A DNA stretch of 64,000 nt from CAHJXF01 sp038240015. Its GTDB lineage: Bacteria; Pseudomonadota; Gammaproteobacteria; Burkholderiales; Burkholderiaceae_D. Below the pieces are notes generated by a model that was not told the DNA's origin, made no database searches, and was given only the letters and a program-made list of their open reading frames with translations. Below, in pieces: positions 42,183-50,876 of this stretch (position 1 is its first letter; each line of letters begins with the position of its first letter). The position numbers and the translations under genes were made by a program. Location: assembly GCA_038240015.1 (NCBI GenBank), contig JBBSEF010000001.1, positions 74,242-138,241 of the forward strand. The letters are read 5' to 3'.

Positions 42183-43787
42183 ATGAATCTGCTTCGCGTG
42201 CTGGCCACCGTCAGCGGCATGACGATGGTTTCGCGCGTGACCGGGCTCATCCGCGAAAACCTGATGGCGCGCATCTTCGGCGCGAGCGTTGCCACCGACG
42301 CCTTCTTCGTCGCGTTCCGTATCCCCAATCTGTTGCGACGACTGTTCGCCGAGGGCGCGTTTTCGCAGGCCTTCGTGCCGATACTCGGTGAGTTCAAGTC
42401 GCAGCGCTCGCCTGATGAAACGCGCGCACTGGTCGATCACGTCGCGACCGTGCTCACGTGGGCGTTGATCGCCGTCACGCTCGTCGGCATCGTCGCGACG
42501 CCCGCCGTGGTGTGGTTGCTCGCGGGTGGGCTGAAATCGGATCGATGCAGCGTGGCGCAGGCGGCGACCGTTGTCGCGTCGCAGTTGGGTTCGGCGGCCG
42601 ACGGCTTCGACCTCGCGGTGATGCTCACGCGCATCATGTTTCCTTACATCGCATTGATCGGTCTCGTGGCCGGCGCGTCGGCGATCCTGAATACGTGGAG
42701 GCAGTTCGCAGTGCCCGCGTTCACGCCGGTGCTGCTGAACGTCTCGTTCATCGTCTGTTCGTTGTTCGTCGCGCCGCACGTCGATCCGCCGGTGCTTGCG
42801 CTCGCGATCGGAGTGATCGCGGGCGGCATCGCGCAACTCGCTTTCCAGATTCCGGCGCTGATGCGTGTCGGCATGCTGCCGCGCATCGGCTTCGATCTGC
42901 GCGTCGCGTTGGCTCACCCGGGCGTGAGGCGCGTGCTGCGTCAGATGTTGCCCGCGACCTTCGCGGTGTCGATCGCGCAGATCAGCCTGATCATCAACAC
43001 CAACATCGCCTCGCGGCTCGCATGCGGCAGCGTGTCGTGGATCACCTATGCCGATCGCCTGATGGAATTTCCGACGGCGCTGCTGGGCGTCGCGCTCGCC
43101 ACCGTGCTGCTGCCCAGTCTCTCGCACGCGAACGCCGAAGGCCGCCCGGACGAAGTCTCGGCACTGCTCGACTGGGGCATGCGTCTGTCGCTGATGCTCG
43201 CGTTGCCGTGCTCGCTCGCCTTGTGGCTGCTCGCGCAACCGTTGACCGCGACGCTGTTTCACTACGGCAAGTTCACCGCGCTCGACGTGATAGCGACCCA
43301 GCATGCGGTGACCGCATACGGCGTGGGGCTGATCGGGCTCGTGCTCGTGAAAATCCTCGCGCCCGGCTTCTACGCGCGGCAGGACATCAAGACGCCCGTG
43401 AAGATCGGCATCGTGGTCTTGATCGCGACGCAGTTGATGAACGTGGTGTTCGTGCCGATCTTCGCGCACGCGGGTCTCGCGCTCGCGATCGGAATCGGAG
43501 CCTGCGTGAATGCCGCGATGTTATTGATCGGCCTGAAGTTGCGCGGCGTCTATCACGCCAGCCCCGGATGGCTCGCGTTCGCGCTACGGCTCGCGGCGGG
43601 TCTCGTCGCGCTCGGCGTATTCCTCTGGTGGACCGATGCGCGCTTCGACTGGATCGCGATGCGCGCCGTTCCCGTAGAACGGATTGCGGCGCTCGCCGCG
43701 ATCGTCGTCGGCGGAGCGGCTCTCTATTTCGGCGTCCTGTTCGCAGGCGGCATGCGGCCTCGGCATTTCCGCCGAACCGCGCGATGA
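42183..43787 (+). CDS. murJ: Lipid II flippase MurJ
   Basis: MOP-superfamily flippase moving lipid II across the inner membrane. The 534-residue product has about 14 hydrophobic segments. LATVSGMTMVSRVTGLIRENLMA at the N-terminus, DAFFVAFRIPNLLRRLFAEGAFSQAFVP near residue 40 and TYADRLMEFPTALLGVALATVLLP near residue 280 are the MurJ signatures. The ATG at 42183 has no strong ribosome site. Its stop overlaps the start of a 21-codon mini-ORF. Confidence 0.97.
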   Translation: MNLLRVLATVSGMTMVSRVTGLIRENLMARIFGASVATDAFFVAFRIPNLLRRLFAEGAFSQAFVPILGEFKSQRSPDETRALVDHVATVLTWALIAVTLVGIVATPAVVWLLAGGLKSDRCSVAQAATVVASQLGSAADGFDLAVMLTRIMFPYIALIGLVAGASAILNTWRQFAVPAFTPVLLNVSFIVCSLFVAPHVDPPVLALAIGVIAGGIAQLAFQIPALMRVGMLPRIGFDLRVALAHPGVRRVLRQMLPATFAVSIAQISLIINTNIASRLACGSVSWITYADRLMEFPTALLGVALATVLLPSLSHANAEGRPDEVSALLDWGMRLSLMLALPCSLALWLLAQPLTATLFHYGKFTALDVIATQHAVTAYGVGLIGLVLVKILAPGFYARQDIKTPVKIGIVVLIATQLMNVVFVPIFAHAGLALAIGIGACVNAAMLLIGLKLRGVYHASPGWLAFALRLAAGLVALGVFLWWTDARFDWIAMRAVPVERIAALAAIVVGGAALYFGVLFAGGMRPRHFRRTAR

Positions 43788-43849
43788 TGGCGATGCGGCG
43801 GGCGATGCGGCGGACAATGAAGCAGATGAGGCTCGCGAAGGTGACATGA
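43784..43849 (+). CDS. 21-codon Met/Arg-rich mini-ORF bridging murJ and the SirB1 gene
   Basis: ATG at 43784 overlaps the murJ stop (ATGA), and its own TGA overlaps the ATG of the next gene at 43846 (ATGA). The encoded peptide is 21 residues, mostly Met, Arg, Ala and Lys, and includes two copies of a 12-bp repeat. Stop-start overlaps on both sides suggest a translational relay. The peptide itself may have no function. Confidence 0.35.
   Translation: MMAMRRAMRRTMKQMRLAKVT
43790..43813. repeat. 12-bp tandem duplication after murJ
   Basis: Two perfect copies of GCGATGCGGCGG start three bases after the murJ stop. Confidence 0.8.
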
Positions 43850-44745
43850 AACACGACGTCATGACCGCGCTCGAATATTTTTCCACGCTGGTTGCGCAAC
43901 CGGATGACGGGGAAGACATCCCGCTCACCGAAGCCGCGCTCGCGATCGCGCAAGACGTCGAGCCGCGCCTCGATCTGGCGGCCACGCAATCGCAGATCGA
44001 CCGGCTCGCCGCGACGCTCAAGGCGCGTCTGCCGACCGATGCGGGGCAGGTGCACAAGCTGCGACTTCTCAATCGCTACTTCTTCCATGAGCTCGGCTTC
44101 GCGGGCAACGCCAACGACTATCACGACCCGGACAACAGCTATCTGACCAAGGTCCTCGAGCGCCGCCGCGGCATTCCGATTTCGCTCGCGGTGTTGTTCA
44201 TGGAGATCGGCCAGCAGATCGGGCTGCCGTTGCGCGGCGTGTCCTTTCCCGGACATTTCCTCGTCAAGCTCAAGGTGCGCGCAGGCGACATCTATCTGGA
44301 TCCCTTCAGCGGCGAGTCGCTGTCGCGCGGGCAGATCGAAGAGCGCCTCGCCGAATTTCTCGAAGCGATGCACAGCGGCTCGACTTCGTCAGGCGCGAGC
44401 GAGCGCATCGATCGCGGCTCGCTCGACATCGCGCTGGCCAATGCGATACGCGAAGCGACGCCGCGAGAAATCCTCGCGCGCATGTTGCGCAATCTGAAGG
44501 GTGTCTATCACGGCCGCAACGATTACGCGCGTTTGCTCGAGGTGCAGAACCGCCTCGTGATCCTTCTTCCCGATGAACCCGAAGAAAGGCGCGATCGGGG
44601 CCTGGTTTACGCCCAGCTCGAATGTCCGCGCGCCGCGCTCGACGATCTTTCCGCATACCTGGAAGCGGCGCCCGATGCACCCGAAGCCGACGAGATCAGG
44701 CGCACGCTCGACATCTTGCGCGATGCGTCGGGACGGTTGAATTGA
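43846..44745 (+). CDS. SirB1 family protein (transglutaminase-like with C-terminal TPR)
   Basis: A 299-residue cytosolic protein. The transglutaminase-like core 2 domain contains HELGFAGNANDYHDPDNSYL and RRRGIPISLAVLFMEIGQQ near residue 105, then GVSFPGHFLVKL near residue 130. A TPR-like C-terminal part (RLLEVQNRLVILLPDEPEER) follows. Biochemical role unknown; it is not thought to be a classical protease. The start codon overlaps a mini-ORF stop, and AAGGTG lies just upstream. Confidence 0.9.
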   Translation: MKHDVMTALEYFSTLVAQPDDGEDIPLTEAALAIAQDVEPRLDLAATQSQIDRLAATLKARLPTDAGQVHKLRLLNRYFFHELGFAGNANDYHDPDNSYLTKVLERRRGIPISLAVLFMEIGQQIGLPLRGVSFPGHFLVKLKVRAGDIYLDPFSGESLSRGQIEERLAEFLEAMHSGSTSSGASERIDRGSLDIALANAIREATPREILARMLRNLKGVYHGRNDYARLLEVQNRLVILLPDEPEERRDRGLVYAQLECPRAALDDLSAYLEAAPDAPEADEIRRTLDILRDASGRLN

Positions 44746-44771
44746 TTAGGCGCCGAATCAAATCAACCGGG

Positions 44772-44791
44772 ATCCCCGCCTTCGCGGGGAT
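44772..44791. repeat. REP-like palindrome after the SirB1 gene
   Basis: ATCCCCGC (44772-44779) and GCGGGGAT (44784-44791) with a 4-nt loop, inside CCGGGATCCCCGCCTTCGCG. This is a common intergenic repeat form in beta/gammaproteobacteria. Confidence 0.75.
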
Positions 44792-44821
44792 GACCTCACG
44801 CGGCTGTGCCGTGTGAGGTCA
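44791..44821 (-). terminator. Hairpin at the end of the SDR gene
   Basis: TGACCTCAC (44791-44799) pairs with GTGAGGTCA (44813-44821), and weaker pairing continues inside. The right arm includes the SDR stop. There is no T-run, so termination strength is uncertain. Confidence 0.45.
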
Positions 44822-45577
44822 CTTCGGCGCCATGCGAATTGCGCCGTCGAGGCGGATGGTCTCGCCGTTGAGCATCTCGTTGGTGATGATCTGGTGCACC
44901 AGCTTCGCGAAGTCCTCGGGCGTGCCCAAGCGTGACGGGAAGGGCACGCTTGCGGCGAGCGCGTCCTGCACATCCTTGGGCATCGTGAACATCATCGGCG
45001 TGGCGAAGATACCCGGCGCGATCGTCACGCAGCGGATGCCGTTGCGCGCCAGGTCGCGCGCGATCGGCAAGGTCATGCCGACGATGCCGCCCTTCGACGC
45101 GGCATACGCGGCCTGACCGATCTGGCCGTCGTAGGCCGCGACCGACGCGGTGTTGATCAGCACCCCGCGTTCCATCGTGTCTTCGGGTTCGTTCTTCGCC
45201 ATCGCCTCGGCCGCGAGGCGAATCATGTTGAACGAGCCGATCAGGTTGACCGCGATGGTCTTCGCGAATACGTCGAGCGGATGGGCGCCGTCGCGCCCGA
45301 CCGTCTTCGCCGCGGGCGCAATGCCGGCGCAATTGACGAGACCCACCAGCTTGCCCGCGTGGGCGGCCGCAGCCACGGCGGCCTTGCCGTCGACCTCCGA
45401 ACTCACGTCGCAGCGAACGAATTGCTGACCGAGTTCCGTAGCCAGTTTCTCGCCCGCTTCGACCTGCAGGTCGGCGATCACGACCTTCGCACCGTGCGCC
45501 GCCAACATTCGAACCGTTCCCGCACCCAGACCCGACGCGCCGCCGGTGACGATGAATACCTTGCCTTCGATGTTCAT
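44819..45577 (-). CDS. SDR oxidoreductase (3-hydroxyacyl-CoA dehydrogenase type II-like)
   Basis: A 252-residue short-chain dehydrogenase. The cofactor motif VTGGASGLGAGTVRML, NCAG near residue 85, and the catalytic YAASKGG with Ser in NTASVAAYDG are present. The pattern (DVFAKTIAVNLIGSFNMIRL, AAEAM, PGIFATPMM, FPSRLGTPEDFAKLV) resembles type II 3-hydroxyacyl-CoA dehydrogenases of isoleucine or fatty-acid breakdown. An acyl-CoA dehydrogenase lies nearby. The ATG at 45577 is the family start. Confidence 0.92.
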   Translation of the reverse strand: MNIEGKVFIVTGGASGLGAGTVRMLAAHGAKVVIADLQVEAGEKLATELGQQFVRCDVSSEVDGKAAVAAAAHAGKLVGLVNCAGIAPAAKTVGRDGAHPLDVFAKTIAVNLIGSFNMIRLAAEAMAKNEPEDTMERGVLINTASVAAYDGQIGQAAYAASKGGIVGMTLPIARDLARNGIRCVTIAPGIFATPMMFTMPKDVQDALAASVPFPSRLGTPEDFAKLVHQIITNEMLNGETIRLDGAIRMAPK

Positions 45578-45682
45578 GAATGTGCCTCGTGACGTCGCAT
45601 GTTGGCGCGCGTATTGAGCAACGCGGCCGGGTCGCGATTCTAGCGCAGCCGATCGGCCGACTCGAACGGCTTCACCAAGCCG

Positions 45683-45711
45683 TTTACACGGCGCCTCGAT
45701 TGATCTAAACT
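45683..45711 (+). promoter_or_regulatory. Promoter of the toxin-antitoxin operon
   Basis: TTTACA (45683-45688) and TAAACT (45706-45711) are 17 bp apart. This is a good sigma70 match immediately before an operator-like repeat and the antitoxin gene. Confidence 0.6.
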
Positions 45712-45729
45712 GCACAGTATTCTGCACAG
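45710..45729. promoter_or_regulatory. Candidate antitoxin operator (direct repeats)
   Basis: Two CTGCACAG copies (45710-45717 and 45722-45729), 12 bp apart centre to centre, overlap the -10 and the start region. Phd-type antitoxins repress their own operon, so this is the likely binding site. Confidence 0.55.
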
Positions 45730-45743
45730 AAAAAGGAACGATC

Positions 45744-46052
45744 ATGGGGTTTTCAGCAAGCGACGTCGTGCCGTTTACCCAAGCGCGAGCCCATCTTTCC
45801 GATCTCGCAGAGCAGGTCAAGGCGGGCAGCGAGAAGATCATCACCCGAAACGGCGAGAGCTACGTCGCACTGATCGATGCGGACCGCCTCGACTATTACC
45901 ACAGCCTCGAGCGCGAGCGCATTCACCTGCTGCTGATCGACGATGCGCGACGCGGCCTGAATGACATCGCCGCGGGCCGCACGCACGACGCCGACGCGGC
46001 AATCGCGAGACTGCAAAAGCGTCGAAAGGCGGCCACGAAACATCGCGACTGA
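45744..46052 (+). CDS. Phd/YefM family antitoxin
   Basis: A 102-residue antitoxin. The N-terminal DNA-binding half DVVPFTQARAHLSDLAEQVK...EKIITRNGESYVALI is the Phd/YefM signature. The charged C-terminal half (ARRGLNDIAAGRTHDADAAI) should bind the toxin. AAGGAA lies six bases upstream of the ATG. The toxin gene follows after 20 bp. AT-leaning promoter DNA sets it apart from the neighbours. Confidence 0.93.
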   Translation: MGFSASDVVPFTQARAHLSDLAEQVKAGSEKIITRNGESYVALIDADRLDYYHSLERERIHLLLIDDARRGLNDIAAGRTHDADAAIARLQKRRKAATKHRD

Positions 46053-46072
46053 CCGGCTTTCTGATTTTCAAC

Positions 46073-46453
46073 ATGCAGGTCAAGCTGACCGACAGCTTTC
46101 TCGAATGTCTCGATTCAATCGAAGCGTTCCTGACTGAAGCGGGGGCGGGGGCTGCCTACGATGCTCTCCTCGACGAAATACGCGCCACGATCATCCCGAA
46201 CCTGAAGCGCTTTCCGCGGCTCGGCCGTCGCTATCTCGATCATCCCCCGCAATCTGCTGAAGCGCTCGCCGGGCTGGCGCAATTGCCGCGTGGCGCCGGC
46301 GACGCGTTGCGGGAGTATCTTCACGGCGACTATCTGATTCTGTACGCGGTCAATGCGTCGGCTGTCCATCTGCTGTCGATGCGGCATCATCGACAGCTCA
46401 CGTATGACTTCGCGCGGTTGTGGCCCGGCCCACCGAGTCCGGGACGGAAATAG
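46073..46453 (+). CDS. ParE/RelE-superfamily toxin
   Basis: A 126-residue protein with the type II toxin fold. QVKLTDSFLECLDSIEAFLTEAG is the helical hairpin, NLKRFPRLGRRYL the loop, and REYLHGDYLILYAVNASAVHLLSMRHHRQ the core strands with a C-terminal basic/His cluster. Longer than many RelE toxins (about 95) because of an inserted segment after RRYLDHPP. Whether it targets gyrase (ParE-like) or translation (RelE-like) cannot be decided. Confidence 0.87.
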   Translation: MQVKLTDSFLECLDSIEAFLTEAGAGAAYDALLDEIRATIIPNLKRFPRLGRRYLDHPPQSAEALAGLAQLPRGAGDALREYLHGDYLILYAVNASAVHLLSMRHHRQLTYDFARLWPGPPSPGRK

Positions 46454-46474
46454 GCTCATGCGAGGAGATTGCGG

Positions 46475-48190
46475 ATGCACGAATCGTTGAAGCAGCGCGC
46501 AGCGCCCGACGCGGTGTTCAATCAGACCCCTCCTCTGGGTGATGTCGATCTGTTCACGACCGATGCGGCCTTGTGCGATGCGCTTGCGCGTGAAGGTGCC
46601 AGCGAAGGCGTCGATGAATTGAGGGCCATCGGCATCGATCTCGGCGACGCGCGCAACGCCGAACTCGCGCGCCTTGCCAATCAACATTCGCCGGTGTGGA
46701 ATAGCTTCGATCCGCAAGGCAATCGGGTCGATCGCATCGAGTTTCATCCCGCGTGGCACGCGTTGATGGAAGGCATCGTCGCGCGCGGCTTTCATGCGAG
46801 CCCGTGGGAGAAGCGCGGTGTACAACATCGCGCGCGCGGCCACGTGATTCGCGCGGCCGGTTATCTCATGCAGGCGCGCGTCGAGTTGGGCACGCTGTGT
46901 CCGACGACGATGACTTATGGCGCGGTGCCGGCGATGCAGAAGGACGCGTGGCTCACGCGTGACTGGATACCGCGCATAGTCTCGCGCGAATACGACCCGC
47001 GCGACGTGCCGATTGAAGGCAAGCGCGGCGCGTTGATCGGCATGGGCATGACCGAGAAGCAGGGCGGCTCGGACGTGCGCGCGAACACGACGCGCGCCGT
47101 GCAGACAGACGATGACAGTTATCGCGTCACGGGTCACAAGTGGTTCTTCTCGGCGCCGCAATGCGATGCGCATTTGGTGCTCGCCTACGCGAGCGATCGT
47201 GCCGGTCGCGACGAGGGGCTTACCTGTTTTTTCGTACCGCGCTTCGAACCGGGCGGCGCGAAAAACGCGGTGCACGTGCAGCGCCTGAAGGACAAGGTCG
47301 GCAATCGATCCAATGCATCGTCGGAAGTCGAATTCCACGGCGCTTGGGCGCATCGCCTGGGCGAGCCCGGTCGCGGCATACCGACCATCCTCGAGATGGG
47401 TACGTACACACGGCTCGATTGCGTGATCGGCACCGCCGGCATGATGCGTGAAGCGGTGGTGCAGGCGACCCATCACGCGCGGCATCGCGCAAGTTTCGGC
47501 GCGATGCTGGTCGATCATCCGATGATGCAGAGCGTGCTTGCCGATCTCGCGATCGAGTCGGAAGCCGCGACCGCGCTGGCGCTGCGTCTGGCGCGCGCAT
47601 TCGATTCGCAAGACGACCCAGACGCAGAATCCGAAATCTTGTTTCGTCGCCTCATGACCCCCGCGTCAAAGTTCTGGGTTTGCAAGCGCGGCCCCGGGCT
47701 TGCCGCCGAAGCGATGGAAGTGCTGGGCGGCAACGGCTATGTCGAAGAAGGGCCGCTCGCGCGCATCTATCGCGAGATGCCGCTCAATTCGATCTGGGAG
47801 GGTTCGGGCAACGTCATGTGTCTCGATGTGCTGCGCGCGTTCGCGAAGTCGTCTCGAAGCGGCGAAGTGATCGTCGAGGAACTCGCGCGGCAGCGCGGTC
47901 GTCATGCCGCGTTCGATGCAGCCTTCGAGCGGTTTGCCGCGCGGCTGTCCGCGCCTGCATACGACGAAGCGTCGGCGCGTTCTTTGGTTCGGTCGCTAGT
48001 TGTCCTCGAGCAAGCGTCGTTGCTGCTGCAATCGGATTCGAATGTGATGGCCGACGCGTTCTGCTCGACGAGGCTCGATGTCCACGCGGGTTGGGGCGGC
48101 GTGTATGGCGATGCACGAACCGACATCGATGCGCGCGCGATCATCGACCGTGCGTGGCCGGCGTCATCGCAGGTGTCGGCGAATGGCTGA
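46475..48190 (+). CDS. Acyl-CoA dehydrogenase, AidB type
   Basis: A 571-residue flavoprotein matching E. coli AidB (541), which is induced by alkylation and acid stress. TEKQGGSDVRANTTRA near residue 193, YRVTGHKWFFSAPQCDAH near residue 213 and the C-terminal LGGNGYVEEGPLARIYREMP with SIWEGSGNVMCLDVLRA are AidB-like. The catalytic arrangement resembles isovaleryl-CoA dehydrogenase, so a catabolic role is the alternative. The ATG at 46475 has GAGGAG seven bases upstream. It lies 21 bp after the toxin gene. Confidence 0.92.
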   Translation: MHESLKQRAAPDAVFNQTPPLGDVDLFTTDAALCDALAREGASEGVDELRAIGIDLGDARNAELARLANQHSPVWNSFDPQGNRVDRIEFHPAWHALMEGIVARGFHASPWEKRGVQHRARGHVIRAAGYLMQARVELGTLCPTTMTYGAVPAMQKDAWLTRDWIPRIVSREYDPRDVPIEGKRGALIGMGMTEKQGGSDVRANTTRAVQTDDDSYRVTGHKWFFSAPQCDAHLVLAYASDRAGRDEGLTCFFVPRFEPGGAKNAVHVQRLKDKVGNRSNASSEVEFHGAWAHRLGEPGRGIPTILEMGTYTRLDCVIGTAGMMREAVVQATHHARHRASFGAMLVDHPMMQSVLADLAIESEAATALALRLARAFDSQDDPDAESEILFRRLMTPASKFWVCKRGPGLAAEAMEVLGGNGYVEEGPLARIYREMPLNSIWEGSGNVMCLDVLRAFAKSSRSGEVIVEELARQRGRHAAFDAAFERFAARLSAPAYDEASARSLVRSLVVLEQASLLLQSDSNVMADAFCSTRLDVHAGWGGVYGDARTDIDARAIIDRAWPASSQVSANG

Positions 48191-48272
48191 TTCTTCGATT
48201 CGCGAATCGATTCAACGAAACTCCCTCGCGTATGCGCAGTCGCATTCGTCCGACATCCACCAGGAGACCACC

Positions 48273-48566
48273 ATGACAATCGACACATCCATAGGACTCG
48301 ACGATCCGCGCGAAAATCAGCAATCGGGCTTGAGCGATGAAGAGATTGCCGAAGAGCGCGCCCGCAAGGCGCGTGAGGATGGCGAGGCCGAGGAAAAGGA
48401 AGGCCGAAAGAACTTGACGCGCGATTTGACGCGCGAAGACATCGAACGCAACAACGACCGCAACACCTCGGCCGATCAGGGCGGTCGCAGCGGCACGACC
48501 AACAAGCTCGAAGATCGCGGCATCGAAGTCGCCGACGTCAACAGCGGGCCGGTCGACGCGAGCTGA
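48273..48566 (+). CDS. Small acidic, probably disordered protein of unknown function
   Basis: Ninety-seven residues, very rich in Glu, Asp, Arg and Asn (for example EEIAEERARKAREDGEAEEK), with no hydrophobic core, signal or membrane segment. A good ribosome site (CAGGAG) and a strong terminator after it support a real gene. An LTRDLTRED repeat is encoded by a 12-bp tandem duplication. I recognise no family. Small stress-related hydrophilic proteins share this look, which is weak evidence. Confidence 0.7.
   Translation: MTIDTSIGLDDPRENQQSGLSDEEIAEERARKAREDGEAEEKEGRKNLTRDLTREDIERNNDRNTSADQGGRSGTTNKLEDRGIEVADVNSGPVDAS
48414..48437. repeat. 12-bp tandem duplication in the small acidic protein gene
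   Basis: TTGACGCGCGAT followed by TTGACGCGCGAA encodes LTRDLTRE. Confidence 0.75.
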
Positions 48567-48590
48567 TCGAACGTATGCGCGATCGATGAA

Positions 48591-48618
48591 AAAAGGGGCC
48601 GCGATCGCGGCCCCTTTT
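48591..48618. terminator. Bidirectional terminator between the small acidic protein gene and hppA
   Basis: A 20-bp self-complementary core (GGGGCCGCGATCGCGGCCCC, 48595-48614) is flanked by AAAA and TTTT. Confidence 0.85.
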
Positions 48619-48638
48619 ACGCGTGTGCTACAAAAGCG

Positions 48639-50759
48639 CTACAGCAGCGGCACCATCAACAACGCCACGATGTTGATGATCTTGATCAGCGGATTGACCG
48701 CGGGACCCGCCGTGTCCTTGTAGGGATCGCCCACCGTGTCGCCGGTGACCGCCGCCTTGTGCGCTTCGGAACCCTTGCCGCCGAAGTTGCCTTCTTCGAT
48801 GTACTTCTTGGCGTTGTCCCACGCGCCGCCACCGGTACACATCGAGATCGCGACGAAGAGGCCTGTGACGATGGTGCCCATCAACATCCCGCCGATCGCC
48901 ATGCGCGCGCCTTCGGGTCCGATCAAAACGCGCATGACGACCGCGAGCACGATCGGCGTGGCTAGCGGCAGCAGCGACGGGATCATCATTTCCTTGATCG
49001 CCGCTTTCGTCAGCATGTCGACAGCGACGCCGTACTCGGGCTTGGCCGTGCCTTCCATGATGCCCTTGATGTCGCGGAACTGACGGCGTACTTCGACCAC
49101 GACTGCCCCTGCCGCGCGGCCGACGGCTTCCATCGCCATCGCGCCGAACAGATAAGGGATGAGGCCGCCGACGAACAGGCCGATGATGACCGCCGGTTCC
49201 GAGAGACTGAACGCGACGCTCTTGCCGCCCGCATCCAGCGCGTGCGTGAAGTCGGCGAACAACACCAGCGCCGCCAGACCGGCCGATCCGATCGCATAAC
49301 CCTTGGTGACGGCCTTCGTCGTGTTGCCGACCGCGTCGAGCGGGTCGGTCACGTTGCGAATCGCTTCGGGCAGGTTAGCCATCTCGGCGATGCCGCCGGC
49401 GTTGTCGGTGATCGGACCGTAGGCGTCGAGCGCGACGATGATGCCGGCCATCGACAGCATCGAAGTCGCCGCGATGGCGATGCCGTAGAGACCCGCGAGC
49501 GCATACGACGCATAGATTGCCAGGCACACGCACAGCACCGGCCATGCGGTGGACTTCATCGACACCGCGAGACCCGCGATGATGTTGGTGCCGTGACCGG
49601 TGGTCGATGCCTGCGCGACATAGCGCACCGGCTTGTACTCGGTGCCGGTGTAGTACTCGGTGATCCACACCAGCAGGCCGGTGAGCACCAGACCGACCAC
49701 CGACGCGAGATAGAAGCGCATCGTCAGCGAGACGCCTTGCGCACGGGCCTCCGCTGCGAGTTGGGTGCCGTCGAACAACCAGCTCGTGATCGGATAGAAC
49801 GCGATCAGCGCCAGCACGCCCGCGACGATCAGCCCCTTGTAGAGTGCAGTCATGATCTTGCTGCCTTCCTTGTGCTTGACGAAGAAGCAGCCGACGATCG
49901 ACGCGAGGATCGAGAAGCCGCCGAGCGCCAGCGGATAGATCACCGCGGCCGACTCGGCGCCTCGCAGCAAGAGCGAGCCGAGCAACATCGTCGCGATCAG
50001 CGTGACCGCGTAGGTCTCGAACAGATCGGCGGCCATGCCGGCGCAGTCGCCGACGTTGTCGCCGACGTTGTCGGCGATCACCGCGGGATTGCGCGGATCG
50101 TCTTCGGGGATGCCGGCTTCGACCTTGCCGACCAGGTCCGCGCCGACGTCGGCGCCCTTGGTGAAGATGCCGCCGCCCAGCCGCGCGAAGATCGAGATCA
50201 GCGACGCGCCGAATGCGAAACCGATCAAGGGCTGGATCGCGTCATGCAACTTCGCGGGATCGACGCCTTGTTGCGATCCGAAACCGACCAGCACACCGTA
50301 GTAACCGGCAACGCCGAGCAGGCCCAGACCGACCACCAGCATGCCGGTGATCGCGCCGCCGCGGAAGGCGACGTTGAGCGCCGCATCGATCCCTCTGCTC
50401 GCCGCTTCCGCCGTGCGCACGTTGGCGCGTACCGAGACGTTCATGCCGATGAAACCCGAGGCGCCTGACAATACCGCGCCGATCAGAAAGCCGAGCGCTG
50501 TCGGCCAGCCGAGCCCCGGCACGAAGCCGACGATCAGAAAGATCACGACACCGACCACGGCGATGGTCGTGTACTGCCGCTTGAGATAGGCCGCCGCTCC
50601 CTGCTGGATCGCGAGTGCGATTTCCTGCATGCGCGCATTGCCGGCCGGCAACCCCAGGATCCAGCTACGCGACCACACGCCGTAGATTACGGCGATCAGG
50701 CCGCAGACCAGAGCGAACCACAGGCCCGCATTCGAGCCCACCGTCATTGCTGCATCCAT
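48639..50759 (-). CDS. hppA: Membrane-bound proton-translocating pyrophosphatase (K+-independent type)
   Basis: Hydrolyses pyrophosphate and pumps protons. The 706-residue product has about 16 membrane segments. The substrate-site motifs GGGIFTKGADVGADLVGKVEAGIPEDDPRNPAVIADNVGDN (near residues 194-235) and the second DNAGGIAEM are intact. Near residue 478 the sequence is GNTTKAVTKGYAIGSAGLAAL. Lys in the first of these positions, rather than Ala, marks the potassium-independent subfamily. Strong ribosome sites (GAGGAG, GGGAG) precede the ATG at 50759. The adk gene lies upstream on the same strand. Confidence 0.95.
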   Translation of the reverse strand: MDAAMTVGSNAGLWFALVCGLIAVIYGVWSRSWILGLPAGNARMQEIALAIQQGAAAYLKRQYTTIAVVGVVIFLIVGFVPGLGWPTALGFLIGAVLSGASGFIGMNVSVRANVRTAEAASRGIDAALNVAFRGGAITGMLVVGLGLLGVAGYYGVLVGFGSQQGVDPAKLHDAIQPLIGFAFGASLISIFARLGGGIFTKGADVGADLVGKVEAGIPEDDPRNPAVIADNVGDNVGDCAGMAADLFETYAVTLIATMLLGSLLLRGAESAAVIYPLALGGFSILASIVGCFFVKHKEGSKIMTALYKGLIVAGVLALIAFYPITSWLFDGTQLAAEARAQGVSLTMRFYLASVVGLVLTGLLVWITEYYTGTEYKPVRYVAQASTTGHGTNIIAGLAVSMKSTAWPVLCVCLAIYASYALAGLYGIAIAATSMLSMAGIIVALDAYGPITDNAGGIAEMANLPEAIRNVTDPLDAVGNTTKAVTKGYAIGSAGLAALVLFADFTHALDAGGKSVAFSLSEPAVIIGLFVGGLIPYLFGAMAMEAVGRAAGAVVVEVRRQFRDIKGIMEGTAKPEYGVAVDMLTKAAIKEMMIPSLLPLATPIVLAVVMRVLIGPEGARMAIGGMLMGTIVTGLFVAISMCTGGGAWDNAKKYIEEGNFGGKGSEAHKAAVTGDTVGDPYKDTAGPAVNPLIKIINIVALLMVPLL

Positions 50760-50876
50760 ACTCCCGCTCCTCGTGTTGCCCGGATCGAACCGGTGTCTGT
50801 CGATGATCTTGCAGCGATGCTGCGAATGGGATGCGCGCACACGTGCGCGTTCCACGCCAATCCACTCGTGTCCTGA

